A DNA stretch of 64,000 nt, taken from contig NZ_AMYT01000022.1 of the NCBI RefSeq assembly GCF_000313915.1, forward strand, positions 89,186 through 153,185. Direction: 5' to 3'. Each line of letters starts with the position of its first letter. Position 1 is the first letter of the stretch. A program made the translations under genes and the position numbers. Below, in pieces: positions 26,589-34,483 of this stretch. Origin of the DNA: Catellicoccus marimammalium M35/04/3. GTDB taxonomy: Bacteria; Bacillota; Bacilli; Lactobacillales; Catellicoccaceae. The notes below the pieces were generated by a model. The model ran no database searches and was not told where the DNA came from. It saw nothing but the letters and a program-made list of their open reading frames with translations.

Positions 26589-26918
26589 ATGGATTTCTTC
26601 AAGAAAAAGAGAAAGAAGAGAAAAGAAGATAAACAAATAATCATTTCAGAAATAAAAAGAGTACATCAAAAGGTTCAACCATTGGATCCAGAAGTAGAAA
26701 AGATTTTTATTAAAGGGATACGAAATTTAGAAAAAGGAAAAAATCCTGAATATGTTGTCTATCAAATTTGGGGAGAATTAGTAGATTTTTCTAGTCGTCA
26801 TTTTGATTATGTTCATGATGAATATTATCATTTTCCAGAGCTTATTGAAGAGTTGATGGAGAAGTTTGCAGAAATAGGAGCGTATTTTATACGAATTGAA
26901 CGTGGAGGAATGATGTAA
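26589..26918 (+). CDS. Bacteriocin-immunity-like protein, tandem family copy 2
   Basis: 109 residues, beginning MDFFKKKRKKRKEDKQIIISE. Same fold pattern as copy 1 (IRNLEKGKNPEYVVYQIWGEL, then FPELIEELMEKFAEIGAYF). ATG after GAAAGGAG. It is divergent from the 79-residue membrane protein gene at 26265. It differs from copy 3 at only a few residues, with changes concentrated in the C-terminal third, the part that determines bacteriocin specificity in the known immunity family. Confidence 0.55.
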   Translation: MDFFKKKRKKRKEDKQIIISEIKRVHQKVQPLDPEVEKIFIKGIRNLEKGKNPEYVVYQIWGELVDFSSRHFDYVHDEYYHFPELIEELMEKFAEIGAYFIRIERGGMM

Positions 26919-26990
26919 AAATAGACAATATCTCTAAGTCTACGCCTAAAATAAGAATGATAAATGTTTTTGACGCATATCAAAATCCAT

Positions 26991-27230
26991 TTATTTTTTC
27001 TTATTTCTTTTTTTCATTCGTAAAGGAAAAGAAAGATCTAATTGTTTAGAAAACTGTTGATGAAATGCTTTTTTCGCAGCAGGTAGGTCATATTTGAACC
27101 AATTTTTGAAAAAAGAAAACACAGCGATACAAAAATCAAGTCCCACATCAACAATCGATTGACTAAAAAATTCATAAACCACTACAGCGATGATAATAAT
27201 CGCAGTAATAATCATCCCTAAAATAAACAT
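26991..27230 (-). CDS. 79-residue membrane protein, cassette copy 2
   Basis: Product identical to the copy at 26265-26504, with the same site and spacing. It is unrecognised. The perfect conservation of both gene copies and their control region contrasts with the drift in the adjoining immunity-like genes; the cause may simply be a very recent duplication or gene conversion. Confidence 0.6.
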   Translation of the reverse strand: MFILGMIITAIIIIAVVVYEFFSQSIVDVGLDFCIAVFSFFKNWFKYDLPAAKKAFHQQFSKQLDLSFPLRMKKRNKKK

Positions 27231-27314
27231 TTTTACCCCTCTTTTACCTTTTACTTTATCTTTATTATAAAGGAAAAGAAAAAAAGTAAGAAAGAAAATG
27301 AAAGGAGATAAAAG

Positions 27315-27644
27315 ATGGATTTCTTCAAGAAAAAAAGAAAGAAGAGAGAAGAAGATAAACAAATAATCATTTCAGAAATAAAAAGAGTACATCAAAAGGT
27401 TCAACCATTGGATCTAGAAGTGGAAAAGATTTTTATTAAAGGGATACGAAATTTAGAAAAAGGGAAAAATCCTGAATATGTTGCCTATCAAATTTGGGGA
27501 GAATTAGTAGATTTTTCTAGTCGTCATTTTGATTATGTCCATGATGAATATTATCATTTTCCAGAGCCCATTGAAGAGTTGATGGAAAAATTTAAAAACA
27601 TAGGAGCGTATTTCATACGAATTGATCAAGGAGGAATGATGTAA
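27315..27644 (+). CDS. Bacteriocin-immunity-like protein, tandem family copy 3
   Basis: 109 residues, closely similar to copy 2, but its end reads MEKFKNIGAYFIRIDQGGMM where copies 1 and 2 have MEKFAEIGAYFIRIERGGMM. Same GAAAGGAG site. It is the last gene of the tandem array and runs into a strong bidirectional terminator. Confidence 0.55.
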   Translation: MDFFKKKRKKREEDKQIIISEIKRVHQKVQPLDLEVEKIFIKGIRNLEKGKNPEYVAYQIWGELVDFSSRHFDYVHDEYYHFPEPIEELMEKFKNIGAYFIRIDQGGMM

Positions 27645-27647
27645 AAG

Positions 27648-27675
27648 AAAAAGGACTGTACTCAGTCCTTTTTTT
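27648..27675. terminator. Bidirectional terminator at the end of the tandem array
   Basis: An 11-bp perfect stem (AAAAAGGACTG / CAGTCCTTTTT) with loop TACT. It overlaps the stop of the convergent small membrane protein gene. Confidence 0.85.
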
Positions 27676-27868
27676 GCTTGAATTTTTCAATGACCCAAAA
27701 AATACAATAAGATCCTACATTCCAAAGTAAAACCCATCCTAGTCCGTTTCTAATAAATGTAACAAGTGGGTGATGAAGAAAAAGATTCACCACGCCTAAG
27801 ATAAGAATCAGTATAATTGGTAAATAAAACCCGTATTTCCCACTCAATTCAAAAATTTTTTTGTCCAT
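27662..27868 (-). CDS. Small two-segment membrane protein
   Basis: 68 residues from ATG 27868, preceded 8 nt upstream by AAGGA. ATG 27877 abuts the site and is less likely. Two hydrophobic segments (YLPIILILILGVVNLFL and VLLWNVGSYCIFWVI) and a short basic C-terminus KFKQKKD. Not recognised. Its place at the end of an immunity array suggests accessory function, possibly an immunity-type membrane protein, but this is only positional. Confidence 0.5.
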   Translation of the reverse strand: MDKKIFELSGKYGFYLPIILILILGVVNLFLHHPLVTFIRNGLGWVLLWNVGSYCIFWVIEKFKQKKD

Positions 27869-28022
27869 ACAATCCATCCTTTAAGTTTGCTTCTAAGCTT
27901 TTTATTTTATTGTACTTCTTTATTTTGAAAGTTGTAAAAAGATAAAGACCGAGAGTAGAAAAAAGATAAAAAAAAAACAGCGTATAATGATAGATGAATG
28001 AAAAAGAAAGCGAGAGTATAAA

Positions 28023-28346
28023 ATGCTAAAAGAGAAATTGAATGTAAAGAAAAAGGTTGAAAAATTAAAAGATCTCGATGATGATGAAATTGAACTAATG
28101 GGAATTCAATTTATTAACAAAGGAAAGCATCTTCGCGCCCAAGCCTTTGTTTTGAAATTATTGTTCATTTTTAATGCGATTATTCTTCCATCTAATTTAT
28201 TTACAAATATTCATTGGATTGACTATATAGGTACCCATGCATATATTTTCAATATTTTACTTATTTTATTTGGAGAACTCTTCTATTATCTATATTCTAA
28301 ATTTGTGACAAAAGAGCCAAAAGAAGAAGAAGAAAATCAAAAATAA
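28023..28346 (+). CDS. Hypothetical membrane protein
   Basis: 107 residues. A charged amphipathic N-terminus (EKLNVKKKVEKLKDLDDDEIELMG), two hydrophobic segments (AFVLKLLFIFNAIILPSNLF and YIFNILLILFGELFYYLY) and an acidic/Lys tail. Not recognised; the ribosome site is weak (GAGAG). It closes the accessory island and is convergent to the nitroreductase gene. Confidence 0.5.
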   Translation: MLKEKLNVKKKVEKLKDLDDDEIELMGIQFINKGKHLRAQAFVLKLLFIFNAIILPSNLFTNIHWIDYIGTHAYIFNILLILFGELFYYLYSKFVTKEPKEEEENQK

Positions 28347-28397
28347 AAAAGCCTTGAACTTTCTTTGACTTTTTTGTCGTTTGAGAAAATTCAAGGC
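28345..28397 (-). terminator. Terminator of the nitroreductase gene
   Basis: GCCTTGAACTTTCT (28351-28364) pairs with AGAAAATTCAAGGC (28384-28397) with one mismatch. On the minus strand it is followed by T6. Confidence 0.75.
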
Positions 28398-28402
28398 ATA
28401 TA

Positions 28403-29149
28403 TTAGTGGAAAGAGAATCCTTGTCCTTCTAACGTCGAACGTACTGCGTTTTGACGTTTATTTTTTTGTGAATATAAAGCGGTAACTTGTTGTGAATAAT
28501 TTGGTAGATGAGATAAGTTACGAGCTTCATTATATTCATCTAGCTGAGCATCATAAGTTTGGATTGCTTCTAGCATTCCTTCACTTTGGTAAGTTTCTTG
28601 ATGAATAAATGTTTCTTTTGGTAAACGAATTTTTGGATTGCCTAATTCTCCTTCTGGATATCCTAACATAACTCCAATTAAAGGATAAGTGTGCATAGGT
28701 AATTGACATAGATCAATCATAAATTGTGGTTGATTGCGGATGGCACCAATAATTGTACTTCCAATACCAAAGCTTTCTGCCGCAACAGAAATTGCTTCTG
28801 ACATAATTCCTGCATCCACAGCACCTACCAATAATCCTTCTAAATGATTATGAATTTCTTGTTCTTCTCCTTGTGCTTGAATCGCAACTTCTGTTTTATG
28901 GAAATCCATTGCGATAACAATAAAAGCTTGCGCATGAGCGACTTTAGCAAATCCTCCACAAACTTCTTCAATTTTTTGTAAAGTTTCTTTATCTTGAATC
29001 ACAATCAATGAGGTTTGTTGGGCATTAATAGAATTAGGAGCTTGTTGTGCTGCTTTTAAAATTTCATCTAACACTTCTTTTTCGATAGGTTGTTCATTAA
29101 ATACACGCGTTGAGCGACGGTTTTGTAGTAATTGAATCGTTTCGTTCAT
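28403..29149 (-). CDS. NfsA-type FMN nitroreductase/NADPH oxidoreductase
   Basis: 248 residues. The nitroreductase fold is indicated by the phosphate-binding NRRSTRVFNEQPI, AAQQAPNSINAQQTSLIVIQ, and the Gly-rich AESFGIGSTIIGAIRNQP followed by PLIGVMLGYPEG. The long C-terminal part fits the NfsA/FrxA subgroup, cytoplasmic FMN enzymes that reduce nitroaromatics, quinones or flavins with NAD(P)H. It is transcribed from a promoter with MerR-type architecture directly downstream of a merR gene, so it is probably induced by reactive electrophiles. Confidence 0.85.
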   Translation of the reverse strand: MNETIQLLQNRRSTRVFNEQPIEKEVLDEILKAAQQAPNSINAQQTSLIVIQDKETLQKIEEVCGGFAKVAHAQAFIVIAMDFHKTEVAIQAQGEEQEIHNHLEGLLVGAVDAGIMSEAISVAAESFGIGSTIIGAIRNQPQFMIDLCQLPMHTYPLIGVMLGYPEGELGNPKIRLPKETFIHQETYQSEGMLEAIQTYDAQLDEYNEARNLSHLPNYSQQVTALYSQKNKRQNAVRSTLEGQGFSFH

Positions 29150-29171
29150 CGATGATTCCTCCTTTTTTTCA

Positions 29172-29202
29172 AGTATAGTACTTCAAGTACACTTGAAGTA
29201 AA
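29172..29202 (-). promoter_or_regulatory. MerR-type promoter of the nitroreductase gene
   Basis: On the minus strand: TTTACT (29202-29197), a 19-bp spacer, TATACT (29177-29172). The over-long spacer is the hallmark of promoters that MerR activators correct by DNA distortion. Confidence 0.75.
29180..29199. promoter_or_regulatory. MerR operator in the promoter spacer
   Basis: ACTTCAAGTACACTTGAAGT: two 9-bp arms in exact inverted repeat around a 2-bp centre, located between -35 and -10. The arms resemble AdhR/NmlR-type sites. Confidence 0.75.
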
Positions 29203-29207
29203 GAGGA

Positions 29208-29552
29208 TTACTTTCTTTTTTCTAATTCTTTTTCAATAAAGTGAATGTGTCGTTCCATTTCTTCTTTTTGTTGGTATAAAAATTGTAAATGTTCTTGTAA
29301 AATCCCTTCCACATCGCATAATTTTCCTTCGTGTTCTTGAATATACGCTTTGATTTTTTTCGTAGACATTCCTAGTTGTTTAAAACATTGAATGAGACGA
29401 ATGCGCTCTAAATCTGTCGTAGTGTATTGACGACGTTGATATTGATTTCTTTTAATGGGGGGAAGAAGTCCTTCTTGTTCATAATAACGAAGGGTAGAAG
29501 TAGGGAGATGTGTTTTTTGACTAATTTCAGTAATTGAATATTCTTTTTCCAT
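29208..29552 (-). CDS. MerR-family regulator (AdhR/NmlR-like)
   Basis: 114 residues. N-terminal winged helix-turn-helix (YSITEISQKTHLPTSTLRYYEQEGLLPP), then YTTTDLERIRLIQCFKQLGMSTKKI and a C-terminal dimerisation coiled coil. Cys56, in the position of the conserved Cys of the AdhR/NmlR aldehyde sensors, is the only Cys besides one in the coiled coil (GKLCDVEG). Its stop codon lies 8 bp before the operator, so it most likely activates the nitroreductase gene just downstream. The ligand is unknown; carbonyl or quinone stress is the family-based guess. Confidence 0.82.
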   Translation of the reverse strand: MEKEYSITEISQKTHLPTSTLRYYEQEGLLPPIKRNQYQRRQYTTTDLERIRLIQCFKQLGMSTKKIKAYIQEHEGKLCDVEGILQEHLQFLYQQKEEMERHIHFIEKELEKRK

Positions 29553-29569
29553 CGGTATCCTTTCTCAAC

Positions 29570-29594
29570 AAAAAAGAGTAGGAAACCTACTCTT
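29570..29594 (-). terminator. Terminator of the HAD phosphatase gene
   Basis: AAGAGTAGG / CCTACTCTT stem with loop AAA. On the minus strand T-residues follow. The stem overlaps the stop codon of the HAD gene. Confidence 0.75.
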
Positions 29595-30375
29595 AAATTA
29601 AATGAAAATGTTTTAGTGCGTGACGAATGCCACCTTCTGTATTTTTCTTTGTAATGTAAATTGCTTGTTCTTTTAATGCTTCTACAGCATTTCCCATCGC
29701 AACAGGATAATCTACTTGGGCAAACATTGAAAAGTCATTCGTTCCATCACCAAAACCAAAAGTTGGAATATCGCGTAAGTCTAATGCTTTTTTGACGATT
29801 TGAATGGCAGTTCCTTTAGATTGTCCACGAGCAACAATATCCATCGCTTTTAATCCATTACGATAAAATTCAAATTCTGGGAAAGTATTTCGATACTCAT
29901 CATCCACAGGATCTTCATCACGGAAGATTAACATCATAGAAATTTCTTTTTCTTCTGGGAAGTTGGCATTCACTTCTGGCATTGGTGAATGTAAAATTTC
30001 AAAACAATCTTCTACGGCTTGATTGACACCAGAAAGATAAATTTCATCAGCGGTATAAAATCCTACCTCATCTTGATGCTCTTTGGCAAAAGCAACAAAA
30101 CGTTGTACTTCTTCTTTTGGAAAATGATGTTGATAAATCACTTCTCCTTCAATTTCAATGCGTTGTCCATTTAAAGTAATCGCACTATCGATTTTTGCTT
30201 CTTTTTGGATTTCTGTAATTTCGCAGTTTGTACGTCCAGTACAAATAATAGGTAGAACTTGATTTTCTTTTAATTCTTGAATCGTTTCAATCACTTCTTG
30301 ATCTAAAGTAGATTGGTCGTTTAATAACGTACCATCTAAATCAAAAAAAGCGACTGCTTTATAATCTTGATGCAT
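29593..30375 (-). CDS. Cof-type HAD-superfamily phosphatase
   Basis: 260 residues. HAD motif I FFDLDGTLLND near residue 10, motif II CTGRTN, and motif III/IV Lys (SKGTAIQIVKKAL) with GFGDGTNDFSMF. The large C2b cap is typical of Cof/YidA hydrolases, which dephosphorylate sugar phosphates or cofactor precursors such as FMN; the substrate cannot be read. ATG 30375 follows GGGAGG; the longer frame from 30474 crosses the promoter region and is rejected. Confidence 0.85.
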   Translation of the reverse strand: MHQDYKAVAFFDLDGTLLNDQSTLDQEVIETIQELKENQVLPIICTGRTNCEITEIQKEAKIDSAITLNGQRIEIEGEVIYQHHFPKEEVQRFVAFAKEHQDEVGFYTADEIYLSGVNQAVEDCFEILHSPMPEVNANFPEEKEISMMLIFRDEDPVDDEYRNTFPEFEFYRNGLKAMDIVARGQSKGTAIQIVKKALDLRDIPTFGFGDGTNDFSMFAQVDYPVAMGNAVEALKEQAIYITKKNTEGGIRHALKHFHLI

Positions 30376-30493
30376 GTATTTTCCTCCCGTTTTTGTTTTA
30401 TTATAACATAAAGCCAAAGAAAGCGTAGTAACGTGCCTTTTTTTGAAAAGAGTATGGTACAATGAGGGTAACAACAGTGAAAAGAGGGATATT

Positions 30494-31138
30494 ATGAAAC
30501 TAAATCAGTATATTGATCACACTATTTTGAAAGCCGATGCAACAAAAGAACAAGTAGAGCAATTAATTGCGGAAGCAAAAAAATATGAATTTGCCTCTGT
30601 TTGTATCAATCCATTTTGGGTTCATTTAGCAGCAGAAGAATTAAAAGATTCTCCCGTTGAAGTTTGTACTGTAATTGGCTTCCCATTAGGAGCAAATACA
30701 ACTGCAACGAAAGCGTTTGAAGCTCGTGATGCCGTAGCTAACGGAGCAGATGAAGTGGATATGGTTATCAATATCGGAGCGTTAAAATCAAAAGAATACG
30801 GAATCGTGAAAAACGATATTGAAGAAGTTGTTAAAGCAAGTAAACCAGCTTTAGTAAAAGTCATTATTGAAACTGCATTATTAACCGATGAAGAAAAAGT
30901 AAAAGCTTGTGAATTAGCGGTTGAAGCAGGGGCAGACTTTGTTAAAACTTCTACTGGTTTTTCAACAGCTGGAGCAAAAGTAGAAGATATTCGTTTAATG
31001 CGTGAAACCGTAGGCCCAGAAATTGGTGTAAAAGCTTCTGGTGGAATTCATAGTTATGAAGATGCGGTAGCGTTAATTGAAGCAGGCGCAACTCGTTTAG
31101 GAGCTAGTGCAAGCGTTAAAATTATTGGTGAAGAATAA
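30494..31138 (+). CDS. deoC: Deoxyribose-phosphate aldolase
   Basis: 214 residues. It cleaves 2-deoxyribose-5-phosphate to glyceraldehyde-3-phosphate and acetaldehyde. N-terminal [12 protein letters not shown], the Schiff-base Lys in FVKTSTGFS and the second active-site Lys in [14 protein letters not shown] are all present. ATG 30494 follows AGAGGGA. The upstream promoter appears as an extended -10, TGGTACAAT (30455-30463). With the pyrimidine nucleoside phosphorylase gene that follows, it forms a deoxynucleoside catabolic unit. Confidence 0.95.
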   Translation: MKLNQYIDHTILKADATKEQVEQLIAEAKKYEFASVCINPFWVHLAAEELKDSPVEVCTVIGFPLGANTTATKAFEARDAVANGADEVDMVINIGALKSKEYGIVKNDIEEVVKASKPALVKVIIETALLTDEEKVKACELAVEAGADFVKTSTGFSTAGAKVEDIRLMRETVGPEIGVKASGGIHSYEDAVALIEAGATRLGASASVKIIGEE

Positions 31139-31189
31139 AAACAAAAGATAGATAGATAAAAGTAATAAACAAGAAAAGAGGACCTTTCT

Positions 31190-32491
31190 ATGCGCATGGT
31201 AGATTTAATCATTAAAAAACGTGATGGAAAAGCATTATCTACAGAGGAAATCCAGTATATTATTGAAGGATATACCAAAGGAGAAATTCCTGATTATCAA
31301 ATGAGTGCATTAACAATGGCGATTTATATGAAAGGAATGAACACCCGCGAACAAGGGGATTTAACAATGGCTATGGTTCATTCTGGAGATGTCATTGATT
31401 TATCAGCGATTGAAGGAATTAAAGTAGATAAACACTCTACAGGTGGAGTAGGAGATACTACTACATTAATCTTAGCTCCTTTAGTGGCATCTGCAGGGGC
31501 CAAGGTCGCAAAAATGAGTGGACGTGGTCTAGGTCATACGGGAGGAACGTTAGATAAGTTAGAATCGATTCCTGGTTTCCATATTGAATTAACAGAAGAA
31601 CAATTCATCGACCAAGTGAATACACATAATATTGCGGTTATGGGTCAAAGTGGAGATTTAACGCCAGCAGATAAAAAATTATATGCGTTGCGCGATGTTA
31701 CAGGAACGGTAGAATCGATTCCTTTAATTGCTAGCAGTATTATGAGTAAAAAAATTGCGGCAGGGGCAGATGCGATTGTTTTAGATGTAAAAACAGGAGC
31801 CGGTGCCTTTATGAAGACAAAAGAAGATGCAGAAGCATTAGCACATGCCATGGTAAATATCGGAAATGCGGTAGGTCGTAAAACAATGGCCATTATTTCA
31901 GATATGAGTCAGCCTTTAGGAAAAGCTATCGGAAATGCGTTAGAAGTAGAAGAAGCAATTTTAACGTTACAAGGAAAAGGCCCAAAAGACTTAACTGATT
32001 TAGTTTTAACCTTGGGATCTCAAATGCTCGTATTAGCACAAAAAGCAGATTCATTAGAAGAAGCAAGAGAAATTTTAGAAGCGTCTTTACATAATGGAAA
32101 AGCCATTGAGAAATTCAAAGAATGGATTCGTCTTCAAGGAGGAGATGATTCTGTTGTTGAAGATATGAGTCGCTTACCACAAGCTCCTTACACTATTGAT
32201 GTTCCTGCTTGGGATAGTGGATATGTCACAAAAGAAATCGCAGACCATTTAGGACAAATTGCGATGAAATTAGGAGCAGGACGTGCAACAAAAGAAGAAG
32301 AAATTGATCCAAGTGTTGGCATTTATCTTCATAAAAAAGTGGGAGACCCAGTGACAAAAGGAGAACCACTATTAACGTTATATGCGCATGACCAAGAGGT
32401 TTCAGAATTAGTGGATGAAGTCAAAGAATGCATTACCATTGGTAGCAGAATTGAAGATCCAATTTTAATTCATGAAGTAATTGTCGATTAA
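31190..32491 (+). CDS. pdp: Pyrimidine-nucleoside phosphorylase
   Basis: 433 residues, near full-length match to the Bacillus Pdp: start [14 protein letters not shown], phosphate-site [31 protein letters not shown], and [30 protein letters not shown]. It phosphorolyses uridine, deoxyuridine and thymidine to base plus (deoxy)ribose-1-phosphate, which feeds deoC once converted to the 5-phosphate; no phosphopentomutase gene lies in the window. ATG 31190 and 31196 are both possible; the family N-terminus favours the first. Confidence 0.95.
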   Translation: MRMVDLIIKKRDGKALSTEEIQYIIEGYTKGEIPDYQMSALTMAIYMKGMNTREQGDLTMAMVHSGDVIDLSAIEGIKVDKHSTGGVGDTTTLILAPLVASAGAKVAKMSGRGLGHTGGTLDKLESIPGFHIELTEEQFIDQVNTHNIAVMGQSGDLTPADKKLYALRDVTGTVESIPLIASSIMSKKIAAGADAIVLDVKTGAGAFMKTKEDAEALAHAMVNIGNAVGRKTMAIISDMSQPLGKAIGNALEVEEAILTLQGKGPKDLTDLVLTLGSQMLVLAQKADSLEEAREILEASLHNGKAIEKFKEWIRLQGGDDSVVEDMSRLPQAPYTIDVPAWDSGYVTKEIADHLGQIAMKLGAGRATKEEEIDPSVGIYLHKKVGDPVTKGEPLLTLYAHDQEVSELVDEVKECITIGSRIEDPILIHEVIVD

Positions 32492-32498
32492 GAAAAAG

Positions 32499-32530
32499 AA
32501 AACCCGTTTCGAAAGGAAACGGGTTTTTTT
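32499..32530 (+). terminator. Terminator after pdp
   Basis: A 12-bp perfect stem (AAAACCCGTTTC / GAAACGGGTTTT) with loop GAAAG and T7. Confidence 0.9.
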
Positions 32531-32742
32531 ACCTCTGAGTTAAAGAGGTAGACCAAGTATGTGTATAAAGGAAAAATTAATATAGTGTTAGTAACAATTC
32601 AGTAACCTATCACCAATTTCATTAAAACATAATTAAAAAATGTTGTCTATATGATTAGAAAAGAAATAGTGAAAAAAGTTACTTTTTGACGTTTTTTCCT
32701 AAGAAAATTTTTAAAAATTGTATTTTTTGTACAAAGTTGTAC

Positions 32743-33483
32743 CTATTTCACGTTCCGATGTTGAAATGCCTTATTTTCTAAAAAGTTAATAATATAGTTT
32801 GTATACTGAGTGGGTTTTTGGCGAGCAAACATATGTCCTACCAAAGGTTCCACTAGTAATAGAGCATTGGGAAATAAAGAACAAAGTTTGCGAGAAAATT
32901 CGATATCCACAATGTCATTTTCTCCAACCATAATCAATACTGGAACATTAAGATTTTGTAATACTTTTTCTTGTAATGGAATTTCCGCAAATGCTAATTG
33001 GAAATAATGATGACGACGACGCATTTCTGGAATAAACTGACCTAGTTTTTTAGTAACAAAGCTAAAAGTACGGAAACGTTCTTGTGCTTCTTTTGTTAAA
33101 TCAGAAAAACGACGGTTCGCCGCATTTAAAATTAAACTATGGATGCGGTGTGGATATTTTTGAGCATAACACAATGCTAAATTCGCACCATCAGAAAAAC
33201 CTAATAGATTTACTTTCCCCAAATTTTCATGGCGAATAATCGCTTCTAAGTCTTCAACCATTAAATCATACGTAATATGATGAGAGCAATCTGAAGAATG
33301 ACCTCGTCCCCGACAATCAACGACAATTAAATGATAATACTTTTTAAGCGTTTTCACTTGGGAAGCAAAAAAATGGCTCGAGCCTCCATTCCCATGTAAT
33401 AAAATGAGAGGTTGTCCCTTGCCCATGGTTTCATAATATAAACAAGAACCATCTTTTACGGTTAAATGATGGATTTTTTTCAT
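32743..33483 (-). CDS. Alpha/beta-hydrolase
   Basis: 246 residues, single domain. Oxyanion-hole motif LHGNGGSSHFF, nucleophile elbow GFSDGAN (Ser), acid Asp in MVGENDIVDIEF and His in PLVGHMFARQ. There is no signal peptide. The substrate is unknown; related proteins include esterases and proline iminopeptidase-like enzymes, but the cap is short. The ~250 bp between pdp and this gene hold only the pdp terminator, a small ACCTCT/AGAGGT hairpin and AT-rich sequence. Confidence 0.75.
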   Translation of the reverse strand: MKKIHHLTVKDGSCLYYETMGKGQPLILLHGNGGSSHFFASQVKTLKKYYHLIVVDCRGRGHSSDCSHHITYDLMVEDLEAIIRHENLGKVNLLGFSDGANLALCYAQKYPHRIHSLILNAANRRFSDLTKEAQERFRTFSFVTKKLGQFIPEMRRRHHYFQLAFAEIPLQEKVLQNLNVPVLIMVGENDIVDIEFSRKLCSLFPNALLLVEPLVGHMFARQKPTQYTNYIINFLENKAFQHRNVK

Positions 33484-33599
33484 AACGTCACCTTCTCTAT
33501 CAAACTACTTTCATTATAGCACTTTGGGGCTAAAAAATAGGAAGGAAAGAGAAATATTTTTTCTTTTTCCTCGTATAGATAAGATAGGGAGGGATCAAA

Positions 33600-34226
33600 A
33601 TGAATGTAAGAGAAAAATTACAGCAGTTTGGAGTAAAAAGTTTAAGCGATTTTGAATTGCTTTATTTATTATCCGATGAAAAAATTCTTCGTTCAATGTT
33701 ACCAATTCCAATTTCTTGGAGTCAAATTTATCGTTGGACAAAAGAAGATTGGCTTCAATTAAATGGACTCACAGAAAAAGAAATTGCTCGTCTACAGTGC
33801 GCCTTAGAGATTGGATTGCGTTTAAGAAAAGAAAAGAGTCAATCTAAAGAAAGTATTACCCATCCAGATCAATTACGAGAGCTATTGATTAGTGAGCTTG
33901 GATATAGTAAACAAGAACATTTATTTTTACTATGCTTCAATATTAAAAACCAAATTATTGCGCAGCGTCATATTTTTGTAGGAGGATTTGATGAGTCAAT
34001 TGCTCAACCAAGAGAAATTTTTTATTATGCCATCCAACATCAGGCCAAAAAAATTATGATTGCTCATAATCATCCAAGTGGAATGCTTACACCCAGTGAA
34101 AGTGATTTATATATTACAAAAAAGATTCAAACTTGCGGAGAACTATTAGGGATTGAATTACTTGATCATTTTATTGTTTCTTCGACCGATGTTTTAAGTC
34201 TTCGCAAAGAAGGAGAAATGGAATAA
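33600..34226 (+). CDS. radC: RadC/JAB-domain (MPN+) protein
   Basis: 208 residues. The C-terminal MPN domain has the complete metal-binding motif HNHPSGMLTPSESD (His-x-His-x7-Ser-x2-Asp), with the upstream Glu in the PREIFYYAI helix region. The N-terminal third carries the helix-hairpin-helix-like part (NGLTEKEIARLQCALEIGLRL). RadC proteins were once linked to repair; their real function is unsettled. The frame is intact and monocistronic, with a terminator after it. Confidence 0.85.
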   Translation: MNVREKLQQFGVKSLSDFELLYLLSDEKILRSMLPIPISWSQIYRWTKEDWLQLNGLTEKEIARLQCALEIGLRLRKEKSQSKESITHPDQLRELLISELGYSKQEHLFLLCFNIKNQIIAQRHIFVGGFDESIAQPREIFYYAIQHQAKKIMIAHNHPSGMLTPSESDLYITKKIQTCGELLGIELLDHFIVSSTDVLSLRKEGEME

Positions 34227-34256
34227 AAAAAGAAGCCTCAAAAGGCTTCTTTTTTC
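34226..34256. terminator. Bidirectional terminator between radC and the 52-residue protein gene
   Basis: A 12-bp stem (AAAAAGAAGCCT / AGGCTTCTTTTT) with loop CAAA. T-runs on both strands fit the two convergent genes. Confidence 0.85.
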
Positions 34257-34415
34257 TTATTTATCTTTGTTTTTGCAGTGACAGTGGCAACCACATTTGC
34301 CTTCTTTTTCTGCACGTTCTTTTTCTAAGTTTTCGCGAGCTTCTGCTTCATGAATTTTTTCTTTTGCTAAAGCAGCGTCTACTTTTTTGTTGTCTTCCAT
34401 TAATTTATGATCCAT
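34257..34415 (-). CDS. 52-residue charged protein with Cys/His metal-binding-like tail
   Basis: Starts MDHKLMEDNKKVDAALAKEK, continues as one charged helix (IHEAEARENLEKERAEKEGK) and ends CGCHCHCKNKDK. The alternating CGCHCHC cluster offers four Cys-x or His ligands and looks like a soft-metal site. ATG 34415 has a good site (GAGGTGA, 5 nt). It lies between terminator and rnjA on its own short transcript. Function unknown; metal storage, sensing or chaperoning is only inference from the tail. Confidence 0.65.
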   Translation of the reverse strand: MDHKLMEDNKKVDAALAKEKIHEAEARENLEKERAEKEGKCGCHCHCKNKDK

Positions 34416-34483
34416 TACTCTCACCTCATTTTTTCTTTGACTATATTATAACAAAAAGAGGAGAGAGAAGGAATTAAAATGAC

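Larger units (their letters stand above)
26086..27644. repeat. Tandem duplication, 726-bp period, of the immunity/membrane-protein cassette
   Basis: Position x and x+726 match from about 26086 to the end of copy 3. The 396-nt segments 26193-26588 and 26919-27314, which hold the membrane-protein gene and the divergent promoter region, look identical. The flanking immunity-like genes differ at scattered bases. This marks a recent duplication. Confidence 0.9.

Noticed and set aside
26505..26636. N-terminal extension of the 79-residue membrane protein (to 123 residues)
   Set aside because: It would read through the divergent promoter region and has no ribosome site; the internal ATG has AGAGGGG. 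The same applies at 27231-27362.
26086..27644. Long near-identical repeats considered as a CRISPR array or transposon pair
   Set aside because: The repeats are 726-bp tandem units with genes inside, without short spacers, terminal inverted repeats or a transposase. They are a gene-cassette duplication.
29180..29199. Inverted repeat at 29180 as a terminator of the merR gene
   Set aside because: There is no T-run next to it, and its placement between -35 and -10 of a 19-bp-spaced promoter explains it better as an operator.
32531..32742. Intergenic stretch between pdp and the hydrolase gene as a small RNA gene
   Set aside because: Only an ACCTCT/AGAGGT hairpin is visible, with no T-run or clear promoter. 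There is not enough to call a feature.
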